From NCBI RefSeq assembly GCF_000300195.1, contig NZ_AMQH01000002.1:310001-374000 (forward strand): a DNA stretch of 64,000 nt, read 5' to 3'. A model generated the notes under the pieces. That model did not search any database, was not told where the DNA came from, and was given only the letters and a program-made list of their open reading frames with translations. The translations under genes were made by a program, and so were the position numbers. This document shows, in pieces, positions 17,841 through 28,962 of this stretch (position 1 is its first letter; the number at the start of each line of letters is the position of its first letter). This DNA is from Clostridium tunisiense TJ. Its GTDB lineage: Bacteria > Bacillota > Clostridia > Clostridiales > Clostridiaceae.

Positions 17841-18024
17841 AAATCATCACTTCTTCCTTTCCTAAATTAATAAATGGAATCATAACTTATCACATTGCTT
17901 AATAATTGACAGTATAACTTAAATAACCCTAATATTATCATAAGTTTATGGATATTATATGTAAACTACTAGTTCTATGAAAATCTAATTATCTAGTTAT
18001 GTAATAAAATAAATTATCAAAACA

Positions 18025-18083
18025 AAAAACCTAAGGTTAAAGAATAGGAAAGATAATTCTCTCTTCTTTAACCTTAGGTTTTT
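18025..18083. terminator. Terminator of pyrG (bidirectional stem)
   Basis: A 20-bp perfect stem starting AAAAACCTAAGG with a 19-base loop lies just past the pyrG stop codon. Confidence 0.9.
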
Positions 18084-18088
18084 AAGCT

Positions 18089-20140
<2,052 letters not shown>

Positions 20141-21064
20141 CTATATATTATACTTTTTCATTTTATACTGAAGAGTTTGTCTTGGTATATCTAAAAACTT
20201 TGCAGCCTTTGAAATATTATAATCAGCTAATATAACAGCTTCTTTAATATACTTTCTTTCATAGTATTCTAACTTATCTTTTAAGGACCAGTCTGCAAAT
20301 GCTTTAACTTTTTCTCGCAAATATAAATCCTTCAGTTCTATAACCCCTTGGTTTCTTATATTAAAGGCACCCTCTATGATGTGCTCTAACTCTCTAATGT
20401 TTCCCTCATAATCATGTTTCACCAACCCCTTTAAGGCCTCTGGTGAAATCCCTGTAATAGCCTTGTTAAATCTCTCATTAAATTTATCAACAAAGCAATT
20501 AACCAATAAGGGGATATCTTCCTTTCTATCATTAAGATTAGGAAGGTTAATTCTTATTACGTTGAGCCTATAATACAAATCCTTTCGTAGCTTACCTTGT
20601 TCCACAAGTTCCTCTGGGTTCTCATTTAAAGATGCAATAATTCTCACATCTACCTTTTTACTAGTAGTGTCTCCCACCCTTCTAACTTCCCCATCCTGGA
20701 GCACCCTAAGCAGCTTGCCTTGAAAGTTAATAGGCATTGAATTAAGTTCATCCAAATATAGGGTACCTCGGTGAGCCAGTTCAAATAAGCCTACTTGGGA
20801 TTCAGCACCAGTAAAACTCCCCTTTGATGTTCCAAAAAATATACTCTCCAAAAGATTTTCTGGAATAGCTGCGCAATTTTGCGGAATGAAATTCCTATTC
20901 TTTCTCACAGATGCCTCATGTATAGCTTGAACTATAAGTTCCTTCCCTGTTCCCGTGTCCCCATATATAAGCACTGATGAGCCAGTGTTTGAAGCCTTCT
21001 CCCCTAATTCCTTAACCTTTCTTATACTTTCACTTTCCCCAACAATATCCTTAAAGGTATACAT
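20141..21064 (-). CDS. Sigma-54-dependent transcriptional activator lacking a sensor domain
   Basis: The 307-residue bacterial enhancer-binding protein consists of the AAA+ sigma-54 interaction domain and a Fis-type helix-turn-helix only. Walker A is GDTGTGKE (35-42). The sigma-54 contact loop is GSFTGA (82-87, usually GAFTGA). Walker B is LYLDELNSM near 98, and the HTH is at about 275-307 (ISKAAKFLDIPRQTLQYKMKKY). The protein begins directly at the AAA+ module (DIVGESESIRKVKE), so the usual N-terminal PAS or receiver domain is absent. The ATG follows GGGGGAA and no upstream in-frame extension is visible. Target genes are unknown; none of its neighbours shows an obvious -24/-12 promoter. Confidence 0.9.
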   Translation of the reverse strand: MYTFKDIVGESESIRKVKELGEKASNTGSSVLIYGDTGTGKELIVQAIHEASVRKNRNFIPQNCAAIPENLLESIFFGTSKGSFTGAESQVGLFELAHRGTLYLDELNSMPINFQGKLLRVLQDGEVRRVGDTTSKKVDVRIIASLNENPEELVEQGKLRKDLYYRLNVIRINLPNLNDRKEDIPLLVNCFVDKFNERFNKAITGISPEALKGLVKHDYEGNIRELEHIIEGAFNIRNQGVIELKDLYLREKVKAFADWSLKDKLEYYERKYIKEAVILADYNISKAAKFLDIPRQTLQYKMKKYNI

Positions 21065-21137
21065 AAAATTCCCCCAAAATTTAAAAATATTGACCTTTCT
21101 AAACTTCTAAACCTAGAATAAAATTGCCTAATAATTT

Positions 21138-21164
21138 GCCCCTATACTTTTAAAATATAGGGGC
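21138..21164 (-). terminator. Hairpin downstream of the DUF1934 gene
   Basis: The stem GCCCCTATA / TATAGGGGC has a 9-base loop. The T tail is weak. Confidence 0.6.
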
Positions 21165-21240
21165 TTGTTATAAAGTTAAAAATTAGTAATATATCTCCCA
21201 AAACTACTTCCAAAGCAGCTCCACAAGATGAACTTGTTCA

Positions 21241-21657
21241 CTATTTAACTTCTATATTTGCTATAAGTTTTGTGTTAATACTATGTTGTCCATCAATAAA
21301 AATATCATATTCAAGGTCTACATTTCCTCCCAGGTCATCAACTTGAATTTTTATATTTCTTGTTTTAACCTGTAATGCTAATCCACCCTGAGGTGTACTG
21401 TATAGAATTGAGGTACTATGCCCTCTTTTAAACTCCATCACAGTATTAATTTCCCCTTCACGGATTAAATAAAAAAAATCTTTACCAATCTTAAAAGTAG
21501 TGGTTGTATTACCCATTCCTGAAAGTTCCGTTTCCTTATAAATTGCAACGAAAACATCTTCTTCTTTATAATAATCACCTAAACTTACTACTTCAATTTT
21601 TTCATCTTCTTCACTATTTTGAATACTTACCACTTTTATAATTGCATTGTTTTTCAT
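21241..21657 (-). CDS. DUF1934 family beta-barrel protein
   Basis: The 138-residue protein matches DUF1934 (Bacillus YwiB-like, lipocalin-like beta-barrel), whose function is not established. It is an alternating beta pattern throughout, with the family-typical ETELSGMGNTTTTFKIG, the EFKRGHSTSILYSTPQG core and an LEYDIFIDG strand near the C-terminus. No signal peptide or membrane segment is present, so it should be cytoplasmic. It lies between ddl and the sigma-54 activator on the same strand. Confidence 0.85.
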   Translation of the reverse strand: MKNNAIIKVVSIQNSEEDEKIEVVSLGDYYKEEDVFVAIYKETELSGMGNTTTTFKIGKDFFYLIREGEINTVMEFKRGHSTSILYSTPQGGLALQVKTRNIKIQVDDLGGNVDLEYDIFIDGQHSINTKLIANIEVK

Positions 21658-21763
21658 ATATTCTCCTTTAATCTACTGGTCATAAATTATGTTATTAACT
21701 ACAGTATAATTTTATCATAACTTTTAATATTATATAAGTTACAACCTGTGCTTTATATAATAA

Positions 21764-21819
21764 AATTTATACAGCCAACCAGAAAATTAAACTCAACTTC
21801 CCGTTTGGCTGTATAAATT
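21764..21819 (-). terminator. Terminator-like hairpin of ddl
   Basis: A 15-bp perfect stem (AATTTATACAGCCAA and its complement) overlaps the ddl stop codon. The loop is 26 bases and there is no long T run, so efficiency is uncertain. Confidence 0.6.
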
Positions 21820-22849
21820 ACTTATTATTTCTTTCAATAGCTAGTTCAATTAATTCATCGATTAAAGTTGGATAAGCAAGTCCTGTAGCTTCCCACATCT
21901 TAGGATACATACTAATACTTGTAAACCCTGGAATTGTATTAACTTCATTTAAGTAAACCTCTTCTGTTTCCTTATCAACTAAGAAATCTACTCTTGCCAT
22001 TCCTGAACAATCTAATTTCTTATAAATTTTAACTGCTAAATCTCTTATTATATTTAGCTTTTCTTCCGATAAAGCTGCAGGAATCAAAAGTTTAGAAGCC
22101 GCATTCTGATATTTTGCTTCGTAGTCATAAAATTCCTTAGCAGGAATGATTTCTCCTGGAATTGATGCTTTAGGATCATCATTTCCTAATACTGAAACTT
22201 CTATTTCTCTAGCATTTAGTCCCTCTTCTACTAAGACCTTCCTGTCATGCTCTAATGCTAATTCTAATCCTTTAGCAAGTTCCTCTTCATTATGAGCCTT
22301 AGTAATTCCCACAGAAGAACCACTATTAGCTGGCTTAACAAAGCATGGATAGCCAAGGTTTTCTTCTATTTTCTTAAGGAAGAAATTTTTATCCCTTCCA
22401 TAATCAAAGGAAGTCACTACCACGTAGCTTGCTTGCTTAATGTTCCCATGTTCTAATAAGTATTTAGTATATATCTTATCCATACACACTGCAGAACTCA
22501 TCACAGACGGACCTACACATGGTATATTCATAAGCTTACATAACCCTTGAATTGTGCCATCCTCTCCATACATACCATGAAGTACTGGAAATACTACCTC
22601 CACCTTTTTATCTACAAGTATCTCTAAACCATTAGGAATTTTATTAGCGCAATCGTCCTCCCACTTACCATCAGCAATGTTTTTATATTCTCCCTTATAA
22701 AGAAACCACTTACCCTGCTTTGTGATTCCTATAGGATAAATATTATATTTCTCATGATTTATATGGCTTAAAACGGATGTAGCTGACACTCTAGAAACCT
22801 CATGCTCTGTAGATTGTCCTCCAAATAATATAGCTACACTTTTTTTCAT
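21818..22849 (-). CDS. ddl: D-alanine--D-alanine ligase
   Basis: This ATP-grasp enzyme (343 residues) joins two D-Ala residues for the peptidoglycan stem peptide. It has the N-terminal ILFGGQSTEHEVS, FPVLHGMYGEDGTIQG, PANSGSSVGI for the ATP-grasp and VYLNEVNTIPGFT near the C-terminus for Mg2+ and substrate. The ATG at 22849 follows AGGAGAG by six bases, so the six codons upstream of it are excluded. The omega-loop residues fit D-Ala rather than D-Lac use, though that needs structural comparison. Confidence 0.96.
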   Translation of the reverse strand: MKKSVAILFGGQSTEHEVSRVSATSVLSHINHEKYNIYPIGITKQGKWFLYKGEYKNIADGKWEDDCANKIPNGLEILVDKKVEVVFPVLHGMYGEDGTIQGLCKLMNIPCVGPSVMSSAVCMDKIYTKYLLEHGNIKQASYVVVTSFDYGRDKNFFLKKIEENLGYPCFVKPANSGSSVGITKAHNEEELAKGLELALEHDRKVLVEEGLNAREIEVSVLGNDDPKASIPGEIIPAKEFYDYEAKYQNAASKLLIPAALSEEKLNIIRDLAVKIYKKLDCSGMARVDFLVDKETEEVYLNEVNTIPGFTSISMYPKMWEATGLAYPTLIDELIELAIERNNK

Positions 22850-23187
22850 AGTTATCTCTCCTAACAATAATTTATATTAACAAGTTATTCAACATACCGT
22901 GTCAAGGTGAAACAAAGTAGTTTTACTACAAAATTATTCTATGCCTATATTCGCATTTCTTCAACCTGAAAAGTAAACTTTTTAACATTTATTTTAAAGT
23001 TTTAATTTTACGAAAATTAAAGTCAGCAAAAACTATTATTTGCTGACTTTAATTGAGATAAAGATAAGGGAAAGGAGATTATCTTTGGGGGGAGGTTCCC
23101 TTACCTTTATCTATAATCATAATCACAAAGAATATTTCTCTGAGATTTGATTAACAATTTATATACAATATTAAAGATTATTTCGAA
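22850..23187. other. Intergenic region ddl / spoIIR with two hairpins
   Basis: There is no gene here. A 16-bp perfect stem with an 8-base loop at 23015-23054 (TTAAAGTCAGCAAA arm) is followed by a longer imperfect inverted repeat at about 23056-23113 (GATAAAG..AGGGAA / TTCCCT..CTTTATC) with a GGGGGGAGG loop. These lie in the 3' region of spoIIR; the first is a plausible terminator. Confidence 0.5.
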
Positions 23188-24111
23188 TTACTCAACTAAA
23201 CTTTTTAATATTTCCCCTATTTTAAACTTGATTATTACGTTGTTATCCTCTGTATTATCTACCATTTTTTCCTTTTCTAAACCTAATATATCCTTAGAAT
23301 TTGATTTTTCTGTATTATTTTTTGCTGTATTACTACTATTTTTTGCTGCAGTAGTATTTGATTTTTTGCTAGTAGACTTATTGCTTTCTTTTGAAGCCGC
23401 CTTAGCTTTGCTATTTTCCTTTGAAGTTTTGCTATTCTCTACAGTTTTATTATCTTTGTTTTTTTTATTTTCTTCACTTGCCTTATTGTTAACCATGTTG
23501 TACTCTTCATCACTTAATACTTCTTTCATTTCTTTTTCTGTTTCCTCATAAGCTACTGCTCCCTTTGTCACATCTACAAAACATATTGGTGGAAACATAA
23601 CACACCACCAGTTCTTCCCTTCTCCACTTCCTATAAGTATTCTATAAGCTTCATATTCTCCTTGAGGAAGAGTAATGTTTCCATAGGTCTTAACTGGAAA
23701 ATACTCTCTTGAAAGAGTTGAATCCACTTCATAACTATAACCATTTTCTTCAATAACAGCTTTTGCAATTTTTAATATGTTTCCATTTTCTTTTTTTAGA
23801 ATTTCCCTTGAGTTGTCAATATCCTTACTTTCTTTTAATAATGGTTGTATATATTTTAAAACCTCATCTCTAACTTTTAACTTTAGAGCTTGATCCTTTT
23901 CTTCATCACTATTTGCAATTACATGAAATCTAATTAATTTTTCTGAGATTTCCTCTACTGTTAAATTTGCTTCTTCTTTAACTTTTAAAGTTTGCGCACT
24001 TGCCGTTCCTATTGTTTTAACACTAGAACCTACCGTTCTAGAACTATAAAAACCTGTTAAGAATGTTAGTATAACTAACACCATTACTCCCATTGATAAT
24101 AATTTTTTCAT
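23188..24111 (-). CDS. spoIIR: Stage II sporulation protein R
   Basis: SpoIIR (307 residues) is the forespore-made signal that crosses the septum and triggers SpoIIGA to process pro-sigma-E. There is an N-terminal signal/anchor segment (about 5-25). The family core is at about 50-195 (LIRFHVIANSDEEKDQALKLKVRDEVL and NWWCVMFPPICFVD). The normal protein is about 210-220 residues. Here a Lys/Ser/Asn-rich low-complexity stretch of about 80 residues (about 205-285) separates the core from the C-terminal VIIKFKIGEILKSLVE. A sigma-F-type promoter is seen at 24156-24185, as expected. Confidence 0.93.
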   Translation of the reverse strand: MKKLLSMGVMVLVILTFLTGFYSSRTVGSSVKTIGTASAQTLKVKEEANLTVEEISEKLIRFHVIANSDEEKDQALKLKVRDEVLKYIQPLLKESKDIDNSREILKKENGNILKIAKAVIEENGYSYEVDSTLSREYFPVKTYGNITLPQGEYEAYRILIGSGEGKNWWCVMFPPICFVDVTKGAVAYEETEKEMKEVLSDEEYNMVNNKASEENKKNKDNKTVENSKTSKENSKAKAASKESNKSTSKKSNTTAAKNSSNTAKNNTEKSNSKDILGLEKEKMVDNTEDNNVIIKFKIGEILKSLVE

Positions 24112-24155
24112 AATCTTTCTCCCCCTTAATTCCTTGTTAACCTCTGTTATATTCT

Positions 24156-24185
24156 AATTATTACCAAGGGGACAAGTTCTATACA
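24156..24185 (-). promoter_or_regulatory. Forespore sigma-F (sigma-G) promoter of spoIIR
   Basis: TGTATA (near the GCATA -35) and GGTAATAATT, a full match to GGNRANANTW, are 14 bases apart, 45 bases before the spoIIR start. Confidence 0.7.
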
Positions 24186-24427
24186 CATAATATAAAATAA
24201 TTTTTATATTTTTCCGTTGCCTATCCTTATAGTCTTTTAAGTTAATCCTTAGATATTTCTAAGTGGCAATTTAGTTTGCCTATGGCCTTTACCAACTATT
24301 ATTATAAAAATTTGCTCACTTCAGCCTTACAAACAGATAGAGGCCTACTAGAAAGTTCTATTGAAGTTCCAGGAAATCTTCCTTAAAAGAATTTTAATAG
24401 TGACTTTCTAATTAACCTCTACATAAT
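24186..24427. other. Intergenic region spoIIR / gerAC
   Basis: There is no gene here. An imperfect inverted repeat at about 24348-24413 (TAGAAAGTTCTATT with AATAGTGACTTTCTA) just past the gerAC stop codon may act as its terminator. Confidence 0.4.
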
Positions 24428-25600
24428 TTAATCAGTTAATCCTACTGTTCTTATATGATTATCTACAGTAACCTTTATCTCTGCATTTTGATAAACTTCT
24501 GGCCATCTATTTTGAAGCTTACTCCAAATTCTAGGATGATACTTTCTTAGGTTTTCTTTTACATTTAACAAATCTACCTGAAGCTTATTTCTAGTAATAT
24601 CCGCAATAGCCACTAGTTCCTTTTCCATTGAGTCTGCAAAATACTGTTCAATTTCTCTTATGACATCTGTATTAAGCAAATTGGCATCTGTATAATAACC
24701 CTTAATTGTTCCCTCTGTAAAAATCTTATAATTCAGCACCAACTTATCATCCACTAGCTCCATGTCCACCTTAGTAGATACATCTCTAATATAATAATCT
24801 ATAGGGTGACCTTCTTTATAAACTACTTTTTTACAAGAACCTATGTCACCTCTTAGCAGTTGCACATCTGTAATTTCCTTATCATTCAAATACCCTACAA
24901 TTTGAAAATCCTTAATTAAAGTTATTCCTGATAATACTAACTTCTTATTCCCCTCTTCAAGTTTAAATAAAGGTAGCATATTCACATCGTTTTGAGTGGA
25001 CATATCTATATATTTATTTAAAGTAACGGGATACACAGATCCATTTCTGCTATTGTTTCCCATTAGACCTGTAATATAGTTTTCTATATTTTCTTCCATT
25101 AGAGGTTTGAACTTTACATAATCCTCTGCCTTTCCTTCAACTATAGCCATAACTGTAGTTCTATTTAAACTTGGTTCTCTTTCTATGTAATCCATCACTT
25201 CTTTGGCAACCTCTGGATACCTAAATAACTCATCGCTTAAAAACAAAACTTTACTATGACTAAACTGAAGATTTCTGCTACTTTGTGCAATAGCTTTAAA
25301 GTAAGTATCCGTCATTGAGTATCCATCTACAGTGATAGCAAGCTCTTCCGCAGTACCCTTTTCCTGTTCCATATTTCTTATATCAGGAAATCCATAGGTT
25401 ACATTAAGAATGTCCATAGATTTATCCGCAAAGGCATCTGTAGGTTTTAATTCCTTAAGAGCCTCTCTTTCTTTAATATCTTTCCCAATATCTACGGCTA
25501 TAGTAGCTACAAAAGCCTTTCTATCTATCTCCACATTATCCCAACAACCAGTAAGCAACATACTAATAATTAGTGCTGGAAGAACCTTTTTAATTTTCAT
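24428..25600 (-). CDS. gerAC: Ger(x)C family spore germinant receptor subunit C
   Basis: The 390-residue lipoprotein is the C subunit of a GerA-type germinant receptor in the spore inner membrane. It has a signal peptide with lipobox LLTGCW (Cys19), then the three-domain GerAC fold with the family-typical DNVEIDRKAFV start and the long helical C-terminal region. The start overlaps the end of gerAB by 11 bases, showing translational coupling. Complete and intact. The germinant cannot be deduced. Confidence 0.95.
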   Translation of the reverse strand: MKIKKVLPALIISMLLTGCWDNVEIDRKAFVATIAVDIGKDIKEREALKELKPTDAFADKSMDILNVTYGFPDIRNMEQEKGTAEELAITVDGYSMTDTYFKAIAQSSRNLQFSHSKVLFLSDELFRYPEVAKEVMDYIEREPSLNRTTVMAIVEGKAEDYVKFKPLMEENIENYITGLMGNNSRNGSVYPVTLNKYIDMSTQNDVNMLPLFKLEEGNKKLVLSGITLIKDFQIVGYLNDKEITDVQLLRGDIGSCKKVVYKEGHPIDYYIRDVSTKVDMELVDDKLVLNYKIFTEGTIKGYYTDANLLNTDVIREIEQYFADSMEKELVAIADITRNKLQVDLLNVKENLRKYHPRIWSKLQNRWPEVYQNAEIKVTVDNHIRTVGLTD

Positions 25601-26699
25601 TTTTAACCCCGCTCCCCTTCCTATTCTTAATATAGCTTACTAAAAAAGTGATGCCTATAACTACAAACAGTGTTCCAATGAACCCCATTCTAATGAATCC
25701 CATCTTTAAATTTCTTACATCTACCACGCTCTCAGGCAATAAAGCCGCTACATAAATTACTGGCAAAAATATCACGGAAGCAATTTTAATATCTTCAATA
25801 TTAAATACGTGTTTTACTATATAAGATGAAAAATAATAGGTATTGGCAAAGGCCGTAAAATAGAAAATAACCCAAATTGCCATAATTAAGCTATCCCATC
25901 TTTCTAAAAATCCAGTTCTTGATGTAATAGACTGAATCATAGTAATGGTTGGGAAAATTGTATTTCTAGTTTGATCCACAGATAAAGTGGCTGCCACTAA
26001 TATAAAGGTAATTCCATAAAAGGCCCCAATAAAGTAACTACTTCGCCTTAAAATCTTGCCTATTCTCTCCTTTTTCTTAACATAAGGTATTAAAATAAAT
26101 GCCATAGAAAAGCCATTTAGCAAAAACAATAGTTCAAAGCTTCCCTTTAAGTAGTTAGGAGGTGTTGTTGAAAATACTGGTAATAAATTGGTAAAATCTG
26201 CAATGGGCAGTGTTAAAAGAAAAGCCAGTATAGCTGGAATAAATATCATCCAGAAAGCTAATTCATTAAAGTTTACTACATTGGCTAAGCCACCTCTACT
26301 CAAGAACATACCTAGAAAAATCATAGTTATGAGAACAACTTCAGTAGGTGTATTAACTAGTAGGAACATAGTTATTACCTCAGAAAATACTCTTAACGAT
26401 ATACCCAAAGCAAGTATCATCATAACTGAATAGACTATAGATATAATTCTCCCTAAAACTCCTCCATATATATTTTTTAGTATTATTACAATATCGTCAT
26501 AGGTGTTTACTCTCATGATGTAATACATCATATACATAATTATAAATATAGCCGCCGCTGTGATTATGGCCACTACCCAACCATCAGCACCAACATACTT
26601 TGCTACTAAGGAAGGGCTATAAAACACCCCTATACCAATCATGGATACTACTAAACTTGCAAACAAACCAAAGTCTTGTATAAAATTTTTATCTTTCAC
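25590..26699 (-). CDS. gerAB: GerAB family endospore germination permease
   Basis: The 369-residue protein with about ten transmembrane segments belongs to the APC-superfamily spore germination permeases, thought to bind the germinant and form the channel component of the receptor. It has the typical start (FGLFASLVVSMIGIGVFYSPS) and a short basic C-terminal tail. It is the second gene of a gerA-gerB-gerC operon on the minus strand, 219 bases downstream of gerAA, with an unusual hairpin array in the gap. Confidence 0.95.
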   Translation of the reverse strand: MKDKNFIQDFGLFASLVVSMIGIGVFYSPSLVAKYVGADGWVVAIITAAAIFIIMYMMYYIMRVNTYDDIVIILKNIYGGVLGRIISIVYSVMMILALGISLRVFSEVITMFLLVNTPTEVVLITMIFLGMFLSRGGLANVVNFNELAFWMIFIPAILAFLLTLPIADFTNLLPVFSTTPPNYLKGSFELLFLLNGFSMAFILIPYVKKKERIGKILRRSSYFIGAFYGITFILVAATLSVDQTRNTIFPTITMIQSITSRTGFLERWDSLIMAIWVIFYFTAFANTYYFSSYIVKHVFNIEDIKIASVIFLPVIYVAALLPESVVDVRNLKMGFIRMGFIGTLFVVIGITFLVSYIKNRKGSGVKNEN

Positions 26700-26764
26700 T
26701 TTTTATTCCTCCAATTAGGCATTTGAAAATAAATAATAAGTCAAAGATGTAAAGGATATTTTGC

Positions 26765-26839
26765 GTTCACAAGCAAGCTTGTGTTCACAAGCAAGCTTGT
26801 GCTGACGAGGAAACAGGTTCCTTTGATAGCTTAGCTATC
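26765..26839 (-). repeat. Tandem 18-bp repeat and hairpin array between gerAA and gerAB
   Basis: Two perfect head-to-tail copies of GTTCACAAGCAAGCTTGT (26765-26782, 26783-26800) each contain the palindrome ACAAGC-AA-GCTTGT. Then come AGGAA/TTCCT (26808-26822) and GATAGCT-t-AGCTATC (26825-26839). It lies inside the operon. Confidence 0.85.
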
Positions 26840-26918
26840 TAAGGGTTCTGTTGACGCAGTATAACACAAAATAGACAAGCATACTGACTTATTTATTTTT
26901 TGAAGATGCCTCAGACAG

Positions 26919-28379
26919 TTATTTTTGTCTCACCTTATCATTAGGTTCTAAAAATTCCGGTCTTTCCTTAAAGTCCTTTAGAGGCATTCTCACATATAAA
27001 TCCTTCAAGTCCTTCATAATAGTATTTACTGCTGGTGCAAGATACGGTATACCAAAGCTCTCTATTCTTGTTAAATGAATTAACAAGAAGATAAGACCTA
27101 GCATAATACCATAAAGACCCAAAAATGAAGAAAGAAGAATAAGCATTACTCTAAAATAAGAAAAAGCAGTAGTCACAGTGTAGTTTGGAATTAAAAATGT
27201 AGTTATAGCTGTGAGCCCAAGAACTATAACCATAATAGGACTTACAAGTCCTGCACTAACTGCTGATTGACCAATAATAAGACCTCCCACAATACCTATA
27301 GTTGAACCTACAGGTTTTGGTAGTTTTATAATTGCTTCTATTAAGAAGGCTAAAGCTGCTTCCATAAGCAAAGCTTCAACATAGGCTGCAAAAGGTACCC
27401 CTTCTCTTGAGGCTGCTATAGCATAAGCAAGCTTTGTAGGAATAAGTCCTGTATGAAAAGAGGTCATAGCTACATAAGCTGCTGGTAAAATTAAAGATAG
27501 TACTATGGCAAACAATCTTATTATCCTCACCACAGAACCACTTAACCATCTATTGTAATAATCATCTGGTGATTGGAAGAAATTCGCAAGTACTGCTGGA
27601 ACAATTAAGGCAAAGGGAGAGTTATCAACAAAAATTGCAATTCTTCCTTCATACAAAGCTGCCGCTACCACATCAGGTCTTTCAGTACTTTGAATTTGTG
27701 GAAATGGAGTCATTTTATCATCTTCGATAAATTGCTCTATATATCCACTATCTAAAATTGCATCAATATTTACATCCTTTAATCTAGTTTTCAATTCATC
27801 AAGAATTTCCTTATTTACTATGTCATCGATATACATTATTGCCATATCGGTTTTAGAACGTACCCCCGCTTGACTTGGCTCAACCTTTAATCGAGTATCT
27901 CTAATTCTTCTTCTTACAAGGGCTGTATTAAATCTTATGGTTTCTGTGAACCCCTCTCTAGAACCTCTTATTACCGTTTCTCCCGAAGGCTCTCCAATAC
28001 CCCTATTAGGCCAAGATCTGTTAGCAATAGTAAGAGCTGCCCCTAAATCATCGATAAAAACTAAGGATTCCCCTGCTAGCACTGCATTTATTCCATCTGC
28101 TAACTTTGTAACTTTTTTCATATCAGAAATTGCAATAATCTTATCCATCAACTGGTCTGGAGTTATGTTTTCTCCCCCATTATCCATTAATGGTTCCAAT
28201 AAAAAATCGTTAAGTAGAGTTTTATCAGCCATTCCATCAATATAAACTAATCCACCTTTAAGATTACCTATATTAAATTCCCTAAATACAACATCTGCTG
28301 CATTTTTAAACAGTTCTCTGACATACATCATGTTTTGTTCTGTTTTTTGAGAAATGTTTTCACGAATTTGTTCTTGCAA
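26919..28379 (-). CDS. gerAA: GerA-type spore germination protein, subunit A
   Basis: The 486-residue A subunit of a germinant receptor has a soluble N-terminal region (1-270, two subdomains with IDGMADKTLLNDFLLEPLM and GEPSGETVIRGSREGFTETI) and five or six membrane segments (about 280-450), ending in a short basic/acidic tail. The PSGETVIRGSREGF motif is the family signature. The start codon is TTG at 28379 with an AAGGGAAGTGAG site upstream. It is first in the operon, and expression in the forespore under sigma-G is expected. I could not place a confident promoter because a dispersed repeat copy occupies the upstream region. Confidence 0.95.
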   Translation of the reverse strand: MQEQIRENISQKTEQNMMYVRELFKNAADVVFREFNIGNLKGGLVYIDGMADKTLLNDFLLEPLMDNGGENITPDQLMDKIIAISDMKKVTKLADGINAVLAGESLVFIDDLGAALTIANRSWPNRGIGEPSGETVIRGSREGFTETIRFNTALVRRRIRDTRLKVEPSQAGVRSKTDMAIMYIDDIVNKEILDELKTRLKDVNIDAILDSGYIEQFIEDDKMTPFPQIQSTERPDVVAAALYEGRIAIFVDNSPFALIVPAVLANFFQSPDDYYNRWLSGSVVRIIRLFAIVLSLILPAAYVAMTSFHTGLIPTKLAYAIAASREGVPFAAYVEALLMEAALAFLIEAIIKLPKPVGSTIGIVGGLIIGQSAVSAGLVSPIMVIVLGLTAITTFLIPNYTVTTAFSYFRVMLILLSSFLGLYGIMLGLIFLLIHLTRIESFGIPYLAPAVNTIMKDLKDLYVRMPLKDFKERPEFLEPNDKVRQK

Positions 28380-28410
28380 CTATCTCACTTCCCTTTCTTC
28401 ACCAAAGTGT

Positions 28411-28460
28411 AAGGAACCAAAGCTAACACTCAACTTATACATAAGGCCCTATTGATTCCC
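28411..28460 (-). repeat. Dispersed intergenic hairpin repeat, copy G (inverted)
   Basis: Read on the minus strand: TTAAGGGAATCAA...AGCTTTGGTTCC, matching the layout of the plus-strand copies. It lies upstream of gerAA. Confidence 0.5.
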
Positions 28461-28536
28461 TTAAAACTTTCTAGAGGTTATAACCTAAAATTCACCTTCA
28501 GCCTCTATAATCTATGTAAATTCATAAATATTATCT

Positions 28537-28746
28537 TTAGATAAACATAAATCTAACAATGTAGAGCGCTATTGCAAGAGCTGCTACACCAATACCAAAA
28601 TACCTTGCCTGTTTATAGGCAGTTTGCTTATTTTCAGTTTTGAACTTTTTAGCATCAAAATAGGCTACTAATATGCCTGTAGCAACAGAGAGTATAAGCA
28701 GATACAAATCAAAACGTTCAATAATAGTTCTAATCATAAGCCTCAT
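28537..28746 (-). CDS. Small two-helix membrane protein (CLC_0170-like)
   Basis: The 69-residue protein has two transmembrane helices (about 14-31 and 47-66) separated by a basic, Gln-rich linker (FDAKKFKTENKQTAYKQARY). It resembles a small clostridial membrane family I recall as CLC_0170; no function is known. The ATG at 28746 follows AAGGAAGA. A GTG one codon upstream is less likely. It lies between gerAA and ispE, with large gaps on both sides. Confidence 0.65.
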   Translation of the reverse strand: MRLMIRTIIERFDLYLLILSVATGILVAYFDAKKFKTENKQTAYKQARYFGIGVAALAIALYIVRFMFI

Positions 28747-28962
28747 CACATCTTCCTTTATTAAAAATTTCCTATTTAGTTTTAACTAATATGATTTTTA
28801 TATACATAAAAATAAAAACCCCTACTAGTCGCTCTAGTAGAGGTGAAATTTTATACAACACAATTTAATCAAAAACTTCCTCTGAGAAAAATTCCTCAGA
28901 GGAAGTTAAACAATTAAGGAACTCCTTTTGTCTAATGACCTTAGGAGAACACTTCACTAATT

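Noticed and set aside
26765..26800. Tandem 18-bp repeat considered as a CRISPR fragment
   Set aside because: Units are contiguous with no spacers, only two copies, and no cas genes nearby.
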